From assembly GCA_019321725.1 (NCBI GenBank), contig CM033110.1, positions 20,267,278-20,331,277 on the forward strand: DNA of 64,000 nt, given 5' to 3'. Positions 1-17,935 of the stretch are shown here, piece after piece. How positions within the stretch are numbered: position 1 is the stretch's first letter; each line of letters starts with the position of its first letter. Made by a program: the position numbers and the translations under genes. This stretch comes from Paulownia fortunei (Eukaryota > Streptophyta > Magnoliopsida > Lamiales > Paulowniaceae). The notes under the pieces are model-generated. The model saw only the letters and a program-made list of their open reading frames with translations, was not told where the DNA came from and did not search any database.

Positions 1-948
1 AAAACTCTGCACGTATAATTGGGCTAATTGATTAACTTCAACCAAGAAAACCATAAAGCGTGCACTTTGCAACAATTCTGTCATGTTTTTAAAAAGGAAT
101 GTATACAAAATTGACACAAAATCACATGAGAAGTTGAGAGTGGTCGGTAAACCAACTCCACAAACAAATAGAGAAGTTGTACCCTGGCTGGCAAACAAAC
201 TCCAAAAACAAATGGGTAAGTTGTATGCTGGCTGGCAACCTAGCTCCACAAACAAAATTAGTGATCCTGTCACAAAGCAATGATGCTTGACTGAATTGAC
301 ACAAAAAACATGCAATTTATGCATGACTACTTGCACTATGACTTGGGCAGACTAGAAAATTATCTTTGGTCAAATCAACGTAAGGGTTTCAGTTTCAAGT
401 GAAAATGGTGATCTGTGGAGTTTGTAAGGAGTTAGAACCAATTACTTGAATTAGTCGATAAAATGCAACTTTTATGTACTTTCTATTTGCACAAAAGTTC
501 TATCAAACACAAAGTAAAGGAGAAACTAAGGAAGATTAACCACAGAAACTTCACAAGTGTTCAATTACATGATAAATTCAAAATCACTCAAAACCGCAGC
601 TGACAAAGGCAATCCCTGGGTCAGACATATGAACTCGAAAATGAAATTAAAGACTCTGTAATCTACAATCAGAGCTGATTGATTGAGCCCAATCAGAACA
701 ATCTTGAGACAAAATCACATGAGGAATTATGACTGGCTGGCAAACAAACTGCAAATACAAATTTAGGGATCGTGGCATAAAAAAAATTGCAATTTGAATA
801 TGACCACTTGCACCAACATTTTGGCAGAACAGCAGATTACCTGCATGATTCACACTTTTTAGTCAAACCAACTTTAGTGTTCCAGCCATTAATTAAAATT
901 GGAGGCTCTGAATCACAAATGGAGCTAAGTAATTGAATTCAACCCCAC

Positions 949-972
949 AGAGAGAGAGAGAGAGAGAGAGAG
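949..972. repeat. (GA)n microsatellite
   Basis: About twelve uninterrupted AG/GA dinucleotides are visible directly. GA tracts are common in plant promoters and 5' leaders, but nothing here ties this one to a specific gene. Confidence 0.9.
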
Positions 973-1959
973 CGAAAGAGAAAAGACGCAATCTTGAGTA
1001 TAATTATGTCAATTTTTTGAGAAAGAAACAATCTAATACAAAATCACATGAGAAATTCTAAACAAAAATTACCCGCAAAACTGTGACCATTCGATGCGAT
1101 TATATTCAATGAAATAATTTTGGGGGAGAGAGAGAGGCGGCCGCTCATGATAGGAAAACTCCCAATTCTCGTGCAAATAGCCAAATTCAGCTGCCGCGTG
1201 GAAGATCCGCCAATCCCTCCTCTTCTTATGATCTTGGCTGGAATGTGATTGTTTGTACGCTATTCGATATGGTTAGTCCAATACACCAATTCAATTTGGC
1301 GGCCGACCCAATAATGTATTTGTCTCGTAACGTCAGTTGAAAACTACTGAAATGGATGTTTATAATTATTTAATTGAAAATTATTAGAGGTTATTCAAAT
1401 TAAATTATCGATTAATTATCTGATATTTGATATTTTTAATATGATATATTTAATTCATTCATTTAAATAATTTATAATTTATTTGGATTTGATTAAATCA
1501 AATAAATATTCAAATTAAGGATGTGATGTTTGTGATTTAATAAAAACGATCAAAATAGATGGGCTTTTTCTTTATATAGCACTTTAGAATTGATTGTGTC
1601 ACTATATAGATTTATCAAACTTGTTATCTGGTTCTGAATCCATGCTAATGACATTAATGACTATTATTATATATTTTTAATTTTTAAAAAAATTTACCCC
1701 AAAAAATAATAAAATTTAACTGATGTTCCTGGAGTTCATAAAAAAATATAGTCCGTCTTTTTCTTAAGTTTTTTTCTTTTCCTATAAGTTCATTATTGAC
1801 ATTTTATTGATTCCAAAATTCACATTTCACTTTATGCAGCACTTTTCAATTTTTTTTCCCCTTTTCAAATGCAATATTAATTCAAGACTCATTTGCTACT
1901 CTCGGTGGTATGTAAAATTATACATGTTATTATATACATATATATAAATATGTAAGTAT

Positions 1960-2155
1960 AGTATCTCGGTCATAGTTCAATTGACGGAATAATTAACTTG
2001 GACTTACTTTTAGCGACAGAGTGGGAGTTTGAATTCTGATGAGAACCTCCGGATACGTTTCAATATGGAGCAATCACTATTGTATTAGTGGAATTTGCAA
2101 GTGAAGTATTTCGAATGTTCAATATGAATTGGACTTATTATACACAAATTTACCA
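1960..2155 (+). mobile_element. tRNA-derived SINE-like segment
   Basis: A pol III A-box-like stretch (TAGTTCAATTG, 1973-1983) is followed about 45 bases later by a B-box-like stretch (GGAGTTTGAATTC, 2024-2036). That is the order and spacing expected of a tRNA-derived SINE. The body ends near 2150 in a T/A-rich tail, and I found no clear target-site duplication. It is not a functional tRNA: the acceptor and anticodon arms do not fold by eye. Multi-copy status would have to be shown by a genome search. Confidence 0.4.
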
Positions 2156-2685
2156 CTTTATATATTTAAATATATGATGAAATTATGCGTGGTATCTATG
2201 CTTTTGGACTCAGCATATCAGTCATTCATGCCGTGGGATGCATGTGTATTTGCTCAGCCTTGTACCAGTGTGTCATGAATAAAAATTCTTGCTAATTATT
2301 ATATTAGTCCTAGAAAAATTATATCAATAACATATTTTTTTTAATATCTCAAAAATAATTCAAAATTTCAGAAATAGATTGGGTCTTCTCACATTGAATG
2401 ATACAAATTGAAAATCAATTAATATTATATTAATGTAATATAATATTAAATATGTAAAAATGACGGAATTAGGGATAGATAGCAGTGGCCGCTTCACAAA
2501 CCTCCAAAAAAGTTTTAAAATCAGTATAAATATTATATATAAAATTATTAAATTTTAATTTTTTAAAAAATAAAATTTATTTATTCATTTTTTTCAAAAA
2601 AAATAAATATCACTCCTAATATTCATTTTTTTGGCTCGTTCATATTTTGTAAAATAATTAATAAGACATATTTTGGAATCGCAAC

Positions 2686-2727
2686 TTGCCCGGTTGCCCG
2701 ATTGCCCAGCCGCCGACCACCTATAAG
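2686..2727 (+). promoter_or_regulatory. Putative CK2 promoter: TTGCCC triplet and TATA-like box
   Basis: Three TTGCCC hexamers sit exactly 8 bases apart (2686, 2694, 2702). They are followed by CTATAAGATA (TATAAG at 2722-2727). If used, transcription would start near 2755, giving a leader of about 320 bases before the ATG at 3073. This is inferred from sequence only. Confidence 0.35.
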
Positions 2728-3072
2728 ATATTTTCGTCGACAGTGGATGCACACTCATGAAAAGATTTGATCTAATATGGTTAAATATTTTATTGGAATT
2801 TCATTTTATTCCTAAGTGAGAATAAGCTGCTTAGTTATTGTCGTTCCCCACAAATTACTACAGAAGACGAGCTAGACTATAGTATCAAGTGTAGTAGTAC
2901 GCAGCTGGCGCACTACCCCATATTGCTGCTCCGTATCTCGCTAGTCTGCGCTCTCGTCGCTTCGCTTGCGCCGGTTGCAGAGCTCCCTACTCAGCGCTCC
3001 CCTCTTGCCTCATCCTTTGATTCCATATATAAGATCGACGACGCCGTATCGCCGGAGATCTACAGCTGGGGG

Positions 3073-8916
<5,844 letters not shown>

Positions 8917-9871
8917 CCTGTCAACTTGTTCCATACAGCAGAGAGATTTTTATTGTAATTCAACATATATAACATTTATTACCCTGGTTGGGCAGGATTT
9001 TAAGATTGCACTTGTATCATTTATCTACCCCCCTTTTTTTTTGGTATCCCGCAGGCTTCGACATAATATTCTTTTACGCGACTCTTTCTCAACTCAATAA
9101 CTCATTATAATTTGTAATTGTATCTGTAGAGCTTTGATTTCTTTGTTTGAGTAAGTTGGTGTTGCACAGGTCTTACTGCATCTGCCCGCCCTCATTTAAC
9201 CGAGAATTTTACGTTGATGGAAGTCGTGTTCATTTCAATATGGGGTGAAAGGATTTACTACTGGTACTCTTTTTTCTTAATAATTAGTGTTGTTAAAAAG
9301 TGTGTTGCCGTGATATAGAACACTTCCAAAACTCTGCTTATTTAGCATTGTACGAGAGAAAGTAGCAGATAATTGAATTGGAGACTCTTAAGGATTGAAT
9401 TAGAGCACAATGCTAAATCTCTTTCGCCAGGGGATCGACAAGCATGTGAATCATGTCGATCCTAGGAACACCACCAATGCCAAATATGAAATTAAAAGTG
9501 GGTATTTGGTTATACGACCCTTTATCTAAATTGACTACTCTGTAATACTGAAGCCTTCTCCTTTGCCACTTCAAATAATTACTGAGACAATTCAAAAATC
9601 TAAAATAGCAGCTCAATTTTGTAACATAACAGAAAGAATAGTTTTCTTGAGAGAGAGATCCCACACAAGGTTGGGTGATGAGTGAAAATAAATTTACAAC
9701 CATCTTTCAAAAGTAACACAAGTCTATGAAAGTAGTACACATACAAAGCACATTCCATAAACTCATCTTAACCTTTTAAACCATCAAATTCAATGGCTGC
9801 AACACTAAATGCTCACAAGCACCAGTAATGCAACACTTTTTTTGGCAGGATTTTGTGATCCTCAAATAAAA
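8917..9871. other. Convergent 3' flanks of the CK2 and SERF-like genes
   Basis: This stretch holds the presumed 3' UTRs of the two facing genes. No further gene is supported. A minus-strand open stretch at 9413-9703 ends in residues (MLVDPLAKEI) faintly like the C-terminal end of Copia polyproteins, but it is too short to call. Confidence 0.6.
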
Positions 9872-12128
9872 TCACTTCTTCAGATGAGGGAAACAGGTGC
9901 ACAGGTCCACTTTTGGATGCTTTGCTTCAGCATGTTCCTTGCACTTCACCTCTGACGTAGTGCACATGAATGTCTGCATGCACACCTTGCACTGCATCCA
10001 TCATCCAACAAAAAATCAATTAAATTATCAACATGGTTACTATCTAAAGTTAATGTCTGAAATTCTTAATTCAGATCAAGAAGTGAGGAGTGGTTCATCC
10101 AAAAGCAATAGCTTCACACCTCGCACAAAATATTAGGGGCGTTAGATGTAGTGCCCAAAAGAAAGGAATGGCATAGTAGGATTAACACCACCATGTTTTT
10201 GCATTGCATCAGACAATGAATGCAGTCAACGAAATGCGAAAAACATTTCTTCACTTTTGCAGCAAAGGAGAGGATCTAGTGAAGATGTATCTTCTCTAGA
10301 TTGACAGATTTCACAAAGGAATTCTTCTGACAAGAAGATCATGTGGATTTCACTTGAAGAAATACAACAAAGAAGTACTATCTTGAAAGTCAATGGTGAA
10401 ATCTTATCAAAACTTTCTAGGGCAACTAAATCCTACTTCAAAACGCAGGTTCTCTTCTGCTTTTCTCTTTCTTTTTTTTCCAGTTACATTATTTATTCAA
10501 TAGGTAGGCCAATGATGTGGATATATTGCTCTAGTAGGTGACAGTAATAGTTGTGAAATTAGCCCTCTTACAAAATCAAGACTCTGCACATCTACCATCC
10601 CACGCCACATAAATGCAGGAAGCCTCGTAAATAAACCACACTTATAGTTAATAACCACCTACTCATTTGATTTCAAGTAAATCTTCAACTATTATCTTTT
10701 TTGTCCATTCAAGCTTTCCTAAAATTATATTGCGAAAACCAGAACCCATCCCCAAACAAAGGTAACTTTCAAATGTAATCAAACATAGTATGTCCAAGTA
10801 TAAAACAACTCAAGCTCTAAAGTTGCTTATGCAATGCCCCACCTTTTTCTTCCCTTTATAGCTAAAATCAGCCTCCATAAGGCCTACTTCAGCATTTTTA
10901 ATATTTGGCTACAGTTGGTCCAACCAAGGATGCATCCTTATTAGCAGTCATTTTCTCAACTGTTTAACTTCTGTAGCCTAACAACCATCTGCATTAATCT
11001 AATGTATGACTTGCTTTCACCAAATCCATGGCTTGCTGAGACCAAATTTAGCAAAACATAAACTAAAAAATAAAAAAAGCTACAATTGGCCACACATGGC
11101 CAACTTCAGCCAGAAATTTTTCAGAATGACTCTATAAAGTTAGCCTTACAGAGGGCAATTCCAGAAATAAATAACAATCAATAAATCGACAAAAATCAGG
11201 CATCACATAAATGACTTTAGGGCTTACGTGGTTTTTCACTAAAAAACAAGATGTTCGACTATGCTAGTCTAGTAGAATGTTGAAAAATTACTTAAGTTGC
11301 AAGATTGGTTTTTGCCATATTCTGTCAAAAAAAGCAGTCACGCCATCACTTTTAACTGAATTCCAAATTTTCAAATTCTACTAGTTGCAACAACAATTGT
11401 ATTGGGCAAATAATTAAGCAAGAGGCAACCAAACCAAAATATTAAGCTCTAAATAGAAATCGATTCAGAATACTAATTTCAATGACTTGGTATTTTGTAG
11501 TTTCAAAATTGTAGTAAAATTGAAGATTAAGGAAGAATGAAACATATCCAAATAAAATGATATAAAAAGAGCACAATACCAATTGTCAACTGTTCATGGA
11601 GTTAAATGTGAAGCTAGAAATGGATCAAAACATACCTCTGACTACAGAGACTCTTTGGACATATTCTTTGGAATGAGAACTTAAGCTATCATCAAATGTT
11701 TATTAGCTTAATTGGTTAATGCTTGATACTCAAATCCCTCACCCCACCCCACCCGGAAAATAAATAAATAAATAAAGAACATCCATCTTTATCAAACAGA
11801 TCATCAGAACTAGTAGATTAGATTTTGGAGGGTCTCTGTTAAGGGTTAGCCAGAGAAAAAGGATCATTCAGCACAGATTGTGACGATCAGATTCATACAA
11901 TCTTTTAGAGCCTGCAGTGAAGCATAACAAAGCAACAGAGGTAGAAAAAAGGCTGAATGCAGAAGGAGAGGGTCAAGAGGGTCTGATGATGTAAAAAAGA
12001 TTTCAGAACTGATTGAAATAAAGCAGAGCTGTAGCTGCAGCAATGTTGAGATGCTCGGGTGGGTAGGATGTCGAAAAAGTAAAAGAGAGGGGAAACGAAT
12101 CTCAAATGTAACAATATGTCATGATATA

Positions 12129-12162
<34 letters not shown>

Positions 12163-13641
12163 TCCACGCCATTCAACTGTGCCATCACGTATATATTATA
12201 CAGTCGAAATTGGAGGATAACAATAAATCTTGCAAAAAAGCAGAACTGAAGCGCAAATTTCAGCACCTAACTTTTTCTAGACTCTACAACAAACCTAAAT
12301 TGGATGACCACATAGAATAACTAGAAACTAAAGAGGCACACATGAGTCCCATGTGGCACAACTGTAAGAAAATCTGAACATATATAACTTATGACTACCA
12401 CAAGCAAGAAACTAGTAAAACCAGACAGCTAACTGTGTGGTAATACCCCCAAAGCACAGCGACGTAGCATGGAGACCTTCCATTGGGCCAGAAAGCCTTT
12501 TCAGTTAATGTAGGACCCACATTCTTTCAGTGTCACTCAGACATCCCAATGCGAAAAAGAAAATAAAAAAAAATCATTTTTAAATGCCAATGCTTAAACA
12601 AATATAGTTACGACAATCCAACTAAGGAAAACCTTCCGCCAAGGCTTCCAAGTGAAAAGTTCCCAAAAAACCCAAATACTACCAAGATGTATCAGGAGTC
12701 AAGACTGAACTGGGATTCTTAGAAACCAATGAAGACTTAGAATTGTTCAATCAAAGCTACAGCTTTCATGCCAACTTGTCCAAGTGCTTATTAAATTTTC
12801 CATTGCACGCACTACATTATTTTATGTGTCGATATATGCACCAAGAAATCAGTCTTTAGTCTACACATGTATTTTATATAGCAATCTAAGTAACTCTTGA
12901 GGAACTCAAACGGCCAAAGATTGTATCCACAGGGGATGTTCTACTACCACTAAATAATAGTGCAGATGCAGAGCTCAAAAATAATTTTGCTTCTTGAGGA
13001 AAAAAATTGGGCAATCAAAAACCAAAAGCTAATTTTTGATTATGCCTTCATTAAAAAATATAAAAACTGAAGTTATACAAGAGACATATAAAAAGGAAGC
13101 ATGAAAAGACAAATAACTAATAGTCCACTAGCAAATTGGCCAGTGAATCAATTCAAGACTAAAGAAAGGTAGGATTAGTGAAAAGAAAAACATAAAGGTC
13201 TATGAGGCAATTAACTAAAACACCTCATCTCATGTAGTTTCCTCTCAAATATCCCATGTTTCTTCACGCCAAATTTCATCAAAGTTCATACAAAATTTCA
13301 ATCTAAATAAATAAATTGACTTCAAATTAAACCACTTCAATCTATCAACATAAAAAAATTACCCATGTCATACATAGATCACTTCAATATTTACATATCA
13401 ATACTTGAATCCATAATTGTAAAGAAGGGATACCTGAATATTCATGGCTTTTTTGTTGGAATCAAGCTGGCTTCCTGCACAGATCGAAAAATTCAGAAAC
13501 TCAGCAACAAAGGGAAAATATCCGAAAAATGAACTCAAACAAAGAAATCCGAAAAACAGGAAAAGAACCTTTTGCAGCTTTCATTTTCTCCAAATTCTTC
13601 TCACGAGCCATCTTGGCTTTTTGACCATTTCCACCACCCAT
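9872..13641 (-). CDS. Small SERF/4F5 and zinc-finger protein (At2g23090-like)
   Basis: Three coding exons on the minus strand: 13641-13569, 13474-13434 and 9991-9872. They join to 77 codons plus TGA. The N-terminus (MGGGNGQKAKMAREKNLEK) is the small basic 4F5/SERF-type region. The last exon carries CKVCMQTF, then a Cys and KEHAEAKHP, a Cys2-His2-like zinc-binding pattern, and ends FPHLKK. The length and motif order match the plant family typified by Arabidopsis At2g23090, a small, partly disordered protein whose role is not well defined. Intron 2 is 3.4 kb, so the zinc-binding half is one distant exon that gene finders could miss. A TATA-like CTATATATTTT on the minus strand near 13800 suits a short leader. 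The gene faces CK2 alpha, as I recall for the Arabidopsis chromosome 2 neighbourhood. Confidence 0.93.
9992..13433 (-). other. Long intron 2 of the SERF-like gene
   Basis: 3,442 bases of AT-rich intron with no second gene that I can support. It contains a (TA)n-(TG)n microsatellite at 12126-12162. It also has a SINE-like fragment near 11701-11775, where TTAGCTTAATTGGTTAATGC is followed by CTCAAATCCC and an AAAT repeat. Confidence 0.75.
12126..12162. repeat. Compound (TA)n(TG)n microsatellite
   Basis: About ten TA units run directly into about eight TG units within the long intron of the SERF-like gene. A repeat of this kind is likely to vary in length between individuals. Confidence 0.9.
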
Positions 13642-15671
13642 ATTTTCGGTAACCCTTTTTTAATATTTTATATTTGATGATCAGAAAAAATGCAGATTAT
13701 GGTACCCTAGAAATTGACTCTTCTTTTCCCTTCGGTTGGTTGAGAGCGGAGGAGGGCGCCGAAGCACAGCGGCAAATCGCCCTTTGCCAAAGTTGGGAAA
13801 ATATATAGACGTACATGGCATGGTTTTTTTGTTATTTACTTTTTCACATTTTATTCTTTTTCACCCTGAGTTTTGAGTTAATATGACTTTGACCACGTAG
13901 TATAGTGTAATTAGTGAATTTTGTCCTCCTCCATTTGGCGAATTTTAGTTTCTTTAGTATATTATAATTATCAATCATCTAAATGTAATGCATAAATAAA
14001 AACAAGTTTGAGATTCGATAATAAAGACAAAAAAATATTGAAGCCTTAAAAATAAAAATCATATAACTTCAATTTGAACATGAACACAACTCACTTGACT
14101 TAATTTATAATTATAATTCAATCGATAAATTGTGTGATTCATTTAATGTAGTTAGGTTGCTTATCATAATATTTGAGACAATGGGGTAAAAAATGGGTCA
14201 TGATAATTAAGTCAAAATAAATATTATATCTGGTAATTTGTATTAAACGTGTACATTGTCAATTATATTAATTTGATAAAATTTGAATATAATATTTAAA
14301 TTGAATTGTTTGATTTCTTTTAAAAGAATTACACATGAAGATTTGTGTTGCCATCTTGTATCACCTCTATTAATACTTGTACCATGAAAATTTTTTCAAT
14401 AATTAATGGATGCGAGTTTATAGATCTTCAATTCTTACGCGCACAACATGATGCAAGACTTGTTTATTAGCGCTAACAACTCTGCTCAATGCATGGTGGC
14501 ATTTAACATTTCCATTATCAATGTTTTAAAATATAAAATTTTATATAAAATAAATTTAAAGAACTTTGAATTGGAAATTCTTTGCATAACTAATTCATAA
14601 AATTCACGTGTACATAAAATATTTTATGGTAAAATGTTTTACATCTCTGACAACTTAACTCAAAGAAAAAATAAACTAATCACACAATATACCCATAAAA
14701 TCAAGAACCTTATAGGTAATCTTTGTCCATATTTAAATGTTGTAATTTGATTGATTTATTGAACTTCATTAGTTTGATTCAACATAGAATTTTAAGTAAA
14801 CGTTAAAAAAATAAAAGGTTTAATTACTTTTATAATATTTTCATATAAAAATAAAAGTTTTACTCACTTTTAAACACCAACTGAATATATTATTTGGACC
14901 GAATTAAAGTATTTGTAATTTTTATCTTGGTATTTATTATTATTTATAGTATTTTTTAAAAATCAACTAAATTATTTAATATTGTATCGCAAAGATAATC
15001 AAGTTCACAATCGGTAACACCAACTAAACATTTTATTGCGGACAGAAATTGTACTGCTCGTATTATACTAAAATTCAAGCCGTATTGATTGGACAAGAAA
15101 CTCTAAATTTGAACTTTTGTATTTTCAATATTTTTTTTAATTTTTTTTTAGGTTCAATAAATTATATTAATTATCTTTTGCAAACGAAAAAACTTCAGAT
15201 GATAAGCGACCCGGAAACAATGCAACTACAAGAAAGCCTAAACAAACAATGGGAATACAGGGGAGCTACAAGAAAGCAAAAGATTGCAAGACAAGAAAGA
15301 GGAACATAGCCAAATTTCTTGGAAACGTAGTAGCAAAGGCACAGAGGGAAAGTCATAAATTTGGTCAATGTGCAGTAGGTACTCTCTACACACAGCAGGA
15401 GACTACAACCGACCCCAGAGAGATCGTTTGAGAGTCGTTTTCGGACAACTCTTTGCACATTCTTGTGAAACTTAGCACCAACAATGTGGGTCCTTCCTTC
15501 AACAATTCCTTAGCCGAATATGCTTTTCTCTGTTCTGCACAATCCCGTCTTCTTTTTATCAACTTGAACTCTTGATTTTTTTTATATTTTTTTTGACGTA
15601 TAAAACAGGTCCCCAAAATCCTACCCACCGTCGTCTGCCTCTTGTTTCTTTCTTCTCTTGGCACTTGTAAT
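13642..15671. other. Divergent spacer between the SERF-like and ACBP3-like genes
   Basis: Positions 13642-13810 are the GC-richer promoter and leader of the SERF-like gene. Positions 13810-15000 are AT-rich with no feature I can name. Positions 15180-15600 lead into the ACBP promoter. No coding exon is supported. Confidence 0.6.
15599..15606 (+). promoter_or_regulatory. TATA box of the ACBP3-like gene
   Basis: TATAAAAC lies 66 bases before the ATG at 15672, after a T-rich tract. The position implies a leader of about 35-40 bases. Confidence 0.5.
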
Positions 15672-17035
15672 ATGGATGCGGTGGATATTTGGCTGTTGTG
15701 CGTTGTGGGTTTTTCTGTTCTAGTGTTTTTAATTGTTGATTCGCTTGAAGAAAGTAGAAAAACTTGTCATGAAGCAGATCAGAGCAGTGTAATCAATGAT
15801 TCTGAAAGCAAAACTAGAACTGGGCCATACTTTTTTGAATCAGTAAAAGCAAGTGATGATCAAGAAGATGAAAAAGGTGTCGGTGCTGATGGCGAGGCTG
15901 AAAAACAATTGGTTTCTGAGGGTTTTAAGAGGGCAGTTTTTCAAGAAATTAGAGAAGAAGAAGCAGAAAATTTGGTGAAAGCCAGTTCTGAGAAATCAGC
16001 TGGTTTTTGCAGTGGGCTTTTGGATGTCAGTGGAAAGACAAGGGAAGATGTTTGCAGGAATATGGGGGTCAGTGAATATGATGGTAATGGGGAAGAGGAA
16101 ATTCTTGATGATTGGGAGGGAATAGAGAGGACCGAATTAGAGAAGATTTTTGGTGAAGCGGTGGTTTTTGTGAGTTATAAGAGCAATGCTGATCAGATTG
16201 ATGGAGATGTGAAGTTGCAGTTGTATGGCCTTCAAAAGGTAGCTCTTGAAGGGACTTGTCATGGATCACAGCCTATGGCATTGAAGGTTTCTGCTCGCGC
16301 AAAGTGGTACATACACAATTAAAGTTTTTCCCTTTTTCAAGAAACTGTATTTTGCTTGAGCTTTTATAGTTTCTTGATCTTGCTCCTTATTTGAATTTTT
16401 GGTTTCTTTTTCTAGATTTACTACTTACAGTTATAAATGGATTGGTTGTCTTAAATTCATGTGTCCCGGCCAATTTGTGTAGGAAAATCTTTACGATATA
16501 GCATAATAGCACTTAATCCTCGGCCAAAGATATAACAGAAGATTTACACCTGATGCAATAGGATATGCAATAGAAGATCTGTATGCAGGTTGAGTGGCTT
16601 TACTAATAGTAATTATATCCCTGTTTGCCCCTATTGTATCATTTTCTAACATGAGTTCACTGGAGGTTATTAATTGTCGCTTGATGGAGTTCTTTAATTC
16701 TGCTACTACAGATTTTGGTTCTCATTTTATTAAATTATCTATAAACAGGAAAAGGAGCTATTGAGTGGCTAACTGATCAAATTGTTTTTAATGTGACAGG
16801 AATGCTTGGCAGAAGCTCGGGAACATGAGCCGGGAGATGGCGATGGAGAAGTATGTCAACATTTTAGTAAAGGCCATTCCAGGGTGGAAGGTGGAGACTT
16901 CTATTAGTTCAAAAATTGCCTCTGATTATTTCAATGTTTCTTGAACAACTAAGAAATCAAGATATCCTGAATTTCTCCATGGCACAGGGTGAAGGTACAG
17001 GGGCTATTAAAGATGCAAGAAGTTCTGAGGACTAA
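15672..17035 (+). CDS. ACBP3: Membrane-anchored acyl-CoA-binding protein (ACBP3-like)
   Basis: Binds long-chain acyl-CoA esters; the plant class III family is linked to lipid turnover and the secretory system. Coding exons 15672-16306, 16800-16890 and 16988-17035 join to 257 codons plus TAA. Residues 6-23 form one hydrophobic segment (IWLLCVVGFSVLVFLIV), a signal anchor. Residues 27-145 are acidic and low in order. Residues 150-241 are the ACB domain, with QLYGLQKVALEG, SARAKWNAWQKLG and AMEKYV. The domain ends at PGW, followed by a short acidic tail. Having the domain at the C-terminus with no ankyrin repeats fits class III rather than ACBP1/2, but the protein is shorter than Arabidopsis ACBP3 (about 360). 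Reading through the second donor at 16891 instead gives a tail ending at 16944, a possible alternative. The first ATG in the frame is used. Confidence 0.88.
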
Positions 17036-17828
17036 TTTCCAGTCCCCAGAGTAAATATGGAATTGAACCTGAAATTCAAGGTAGTTTAAACTTTAGATTT
17101 GTCCCTTTGGTCTATCTTAGCACAGAGTACTTTGAATATTGAATTATTTGGAGGTAAATCATTATGCCCATGATCAGGTGATTTTATATACTAAAACTCT
17201 TAAAATGTTGCTATAAAATTAAGGGCAAAGAGCCATGTTCTGCATTAGTTCAGCAATCTCACTCTGACTGCTATCCCACCCCAATCCCCAGAACAAGAAC
17301 TACCAAGTAAGGTGTAACGTATTCGTCTTAACAACTTTCTTGGTACTTCACAGTGATTTTGTCTGTTGGTGTTCGCGTCTATGCAAGAAAAAAAACCTAA
17401 TAGAGTATCCTAATTCCTACACACTCTTTGTTTCTTCTCATTGCTTCCACCATTCACGTTAAAAGAAAAACACGACTTTCTTTTGATCCTTCGAGTCCTT
17501 TTCATGATATATGTGATCGACTGCAAGGGCATGGAAATTGGTAAGTATCTGCTTATTTTGGTAAATGTTCAAGCATCAAGTGGATAATTAAAGAAATTGA
17601 TTTAGTTTAAGTTTACATTTAGGTTAAGAAGCGAGAGCCCGTTTAGGTGGTGGATGTTTCTAACTTGACTGGAGACTGCACCAGGCTGGGTTGCTGCTGC
17701 TGTTGCACCACTCAGGGATCTGAATACTCATTGCGCTGGTGGCCAACTAGTTACTGTATACTACACTATTCAATATAATGAGAACTAATAATTACTTTAT
17801 ATTTTTAAACTTGTATTTTATTAAGTTA

Positions 17829-17935
17829 ATACCGTCACACCCTTTTTTTATTTTTCGACACCATTTATTGATTAGAAGTTAGTACGGTCACACCCTTTTT
17901 TTATTTTTCGACACTATTTATTGATTAGAAGTTGA
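17829..17935 (+). repeat. Two-copy 53-bp tandem repeat
   Basis: The unit begins GTCACACCC, continues with a T-run and TTCGACAC, and ends TTTATTGATTAGAAGTT. The second copy starts exactly 53 bases after the first, with very few differences (CCATTT against CTATTT). The near identity points to a recent duplication. Confidence 0.9.

Larger units (their letters stand above)
1..2922. other. Non-coding left flank with diverged repeats
   Basis: No convincing coding exon is visible on either strand; the short open frames lack domains and splice-compatible neighbours. Three related segments share a core reading cAAAATCACATGAG (near 115, 708 and 1038). A GA-dinucleotide tract lies at about 949-972. A relatively GC-rich patch at 1130-1320 could be a promoter or 5' leader of a minus-strand gene lying to the left of the window, but that is a guess. 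Positions 1340-2680 are very AT-rich and include a SINE-like segment near 1960-2150. The stretch from about 2680 onward is the presumed promoter and leader of the CK2 gene. Confidence 0.6.
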
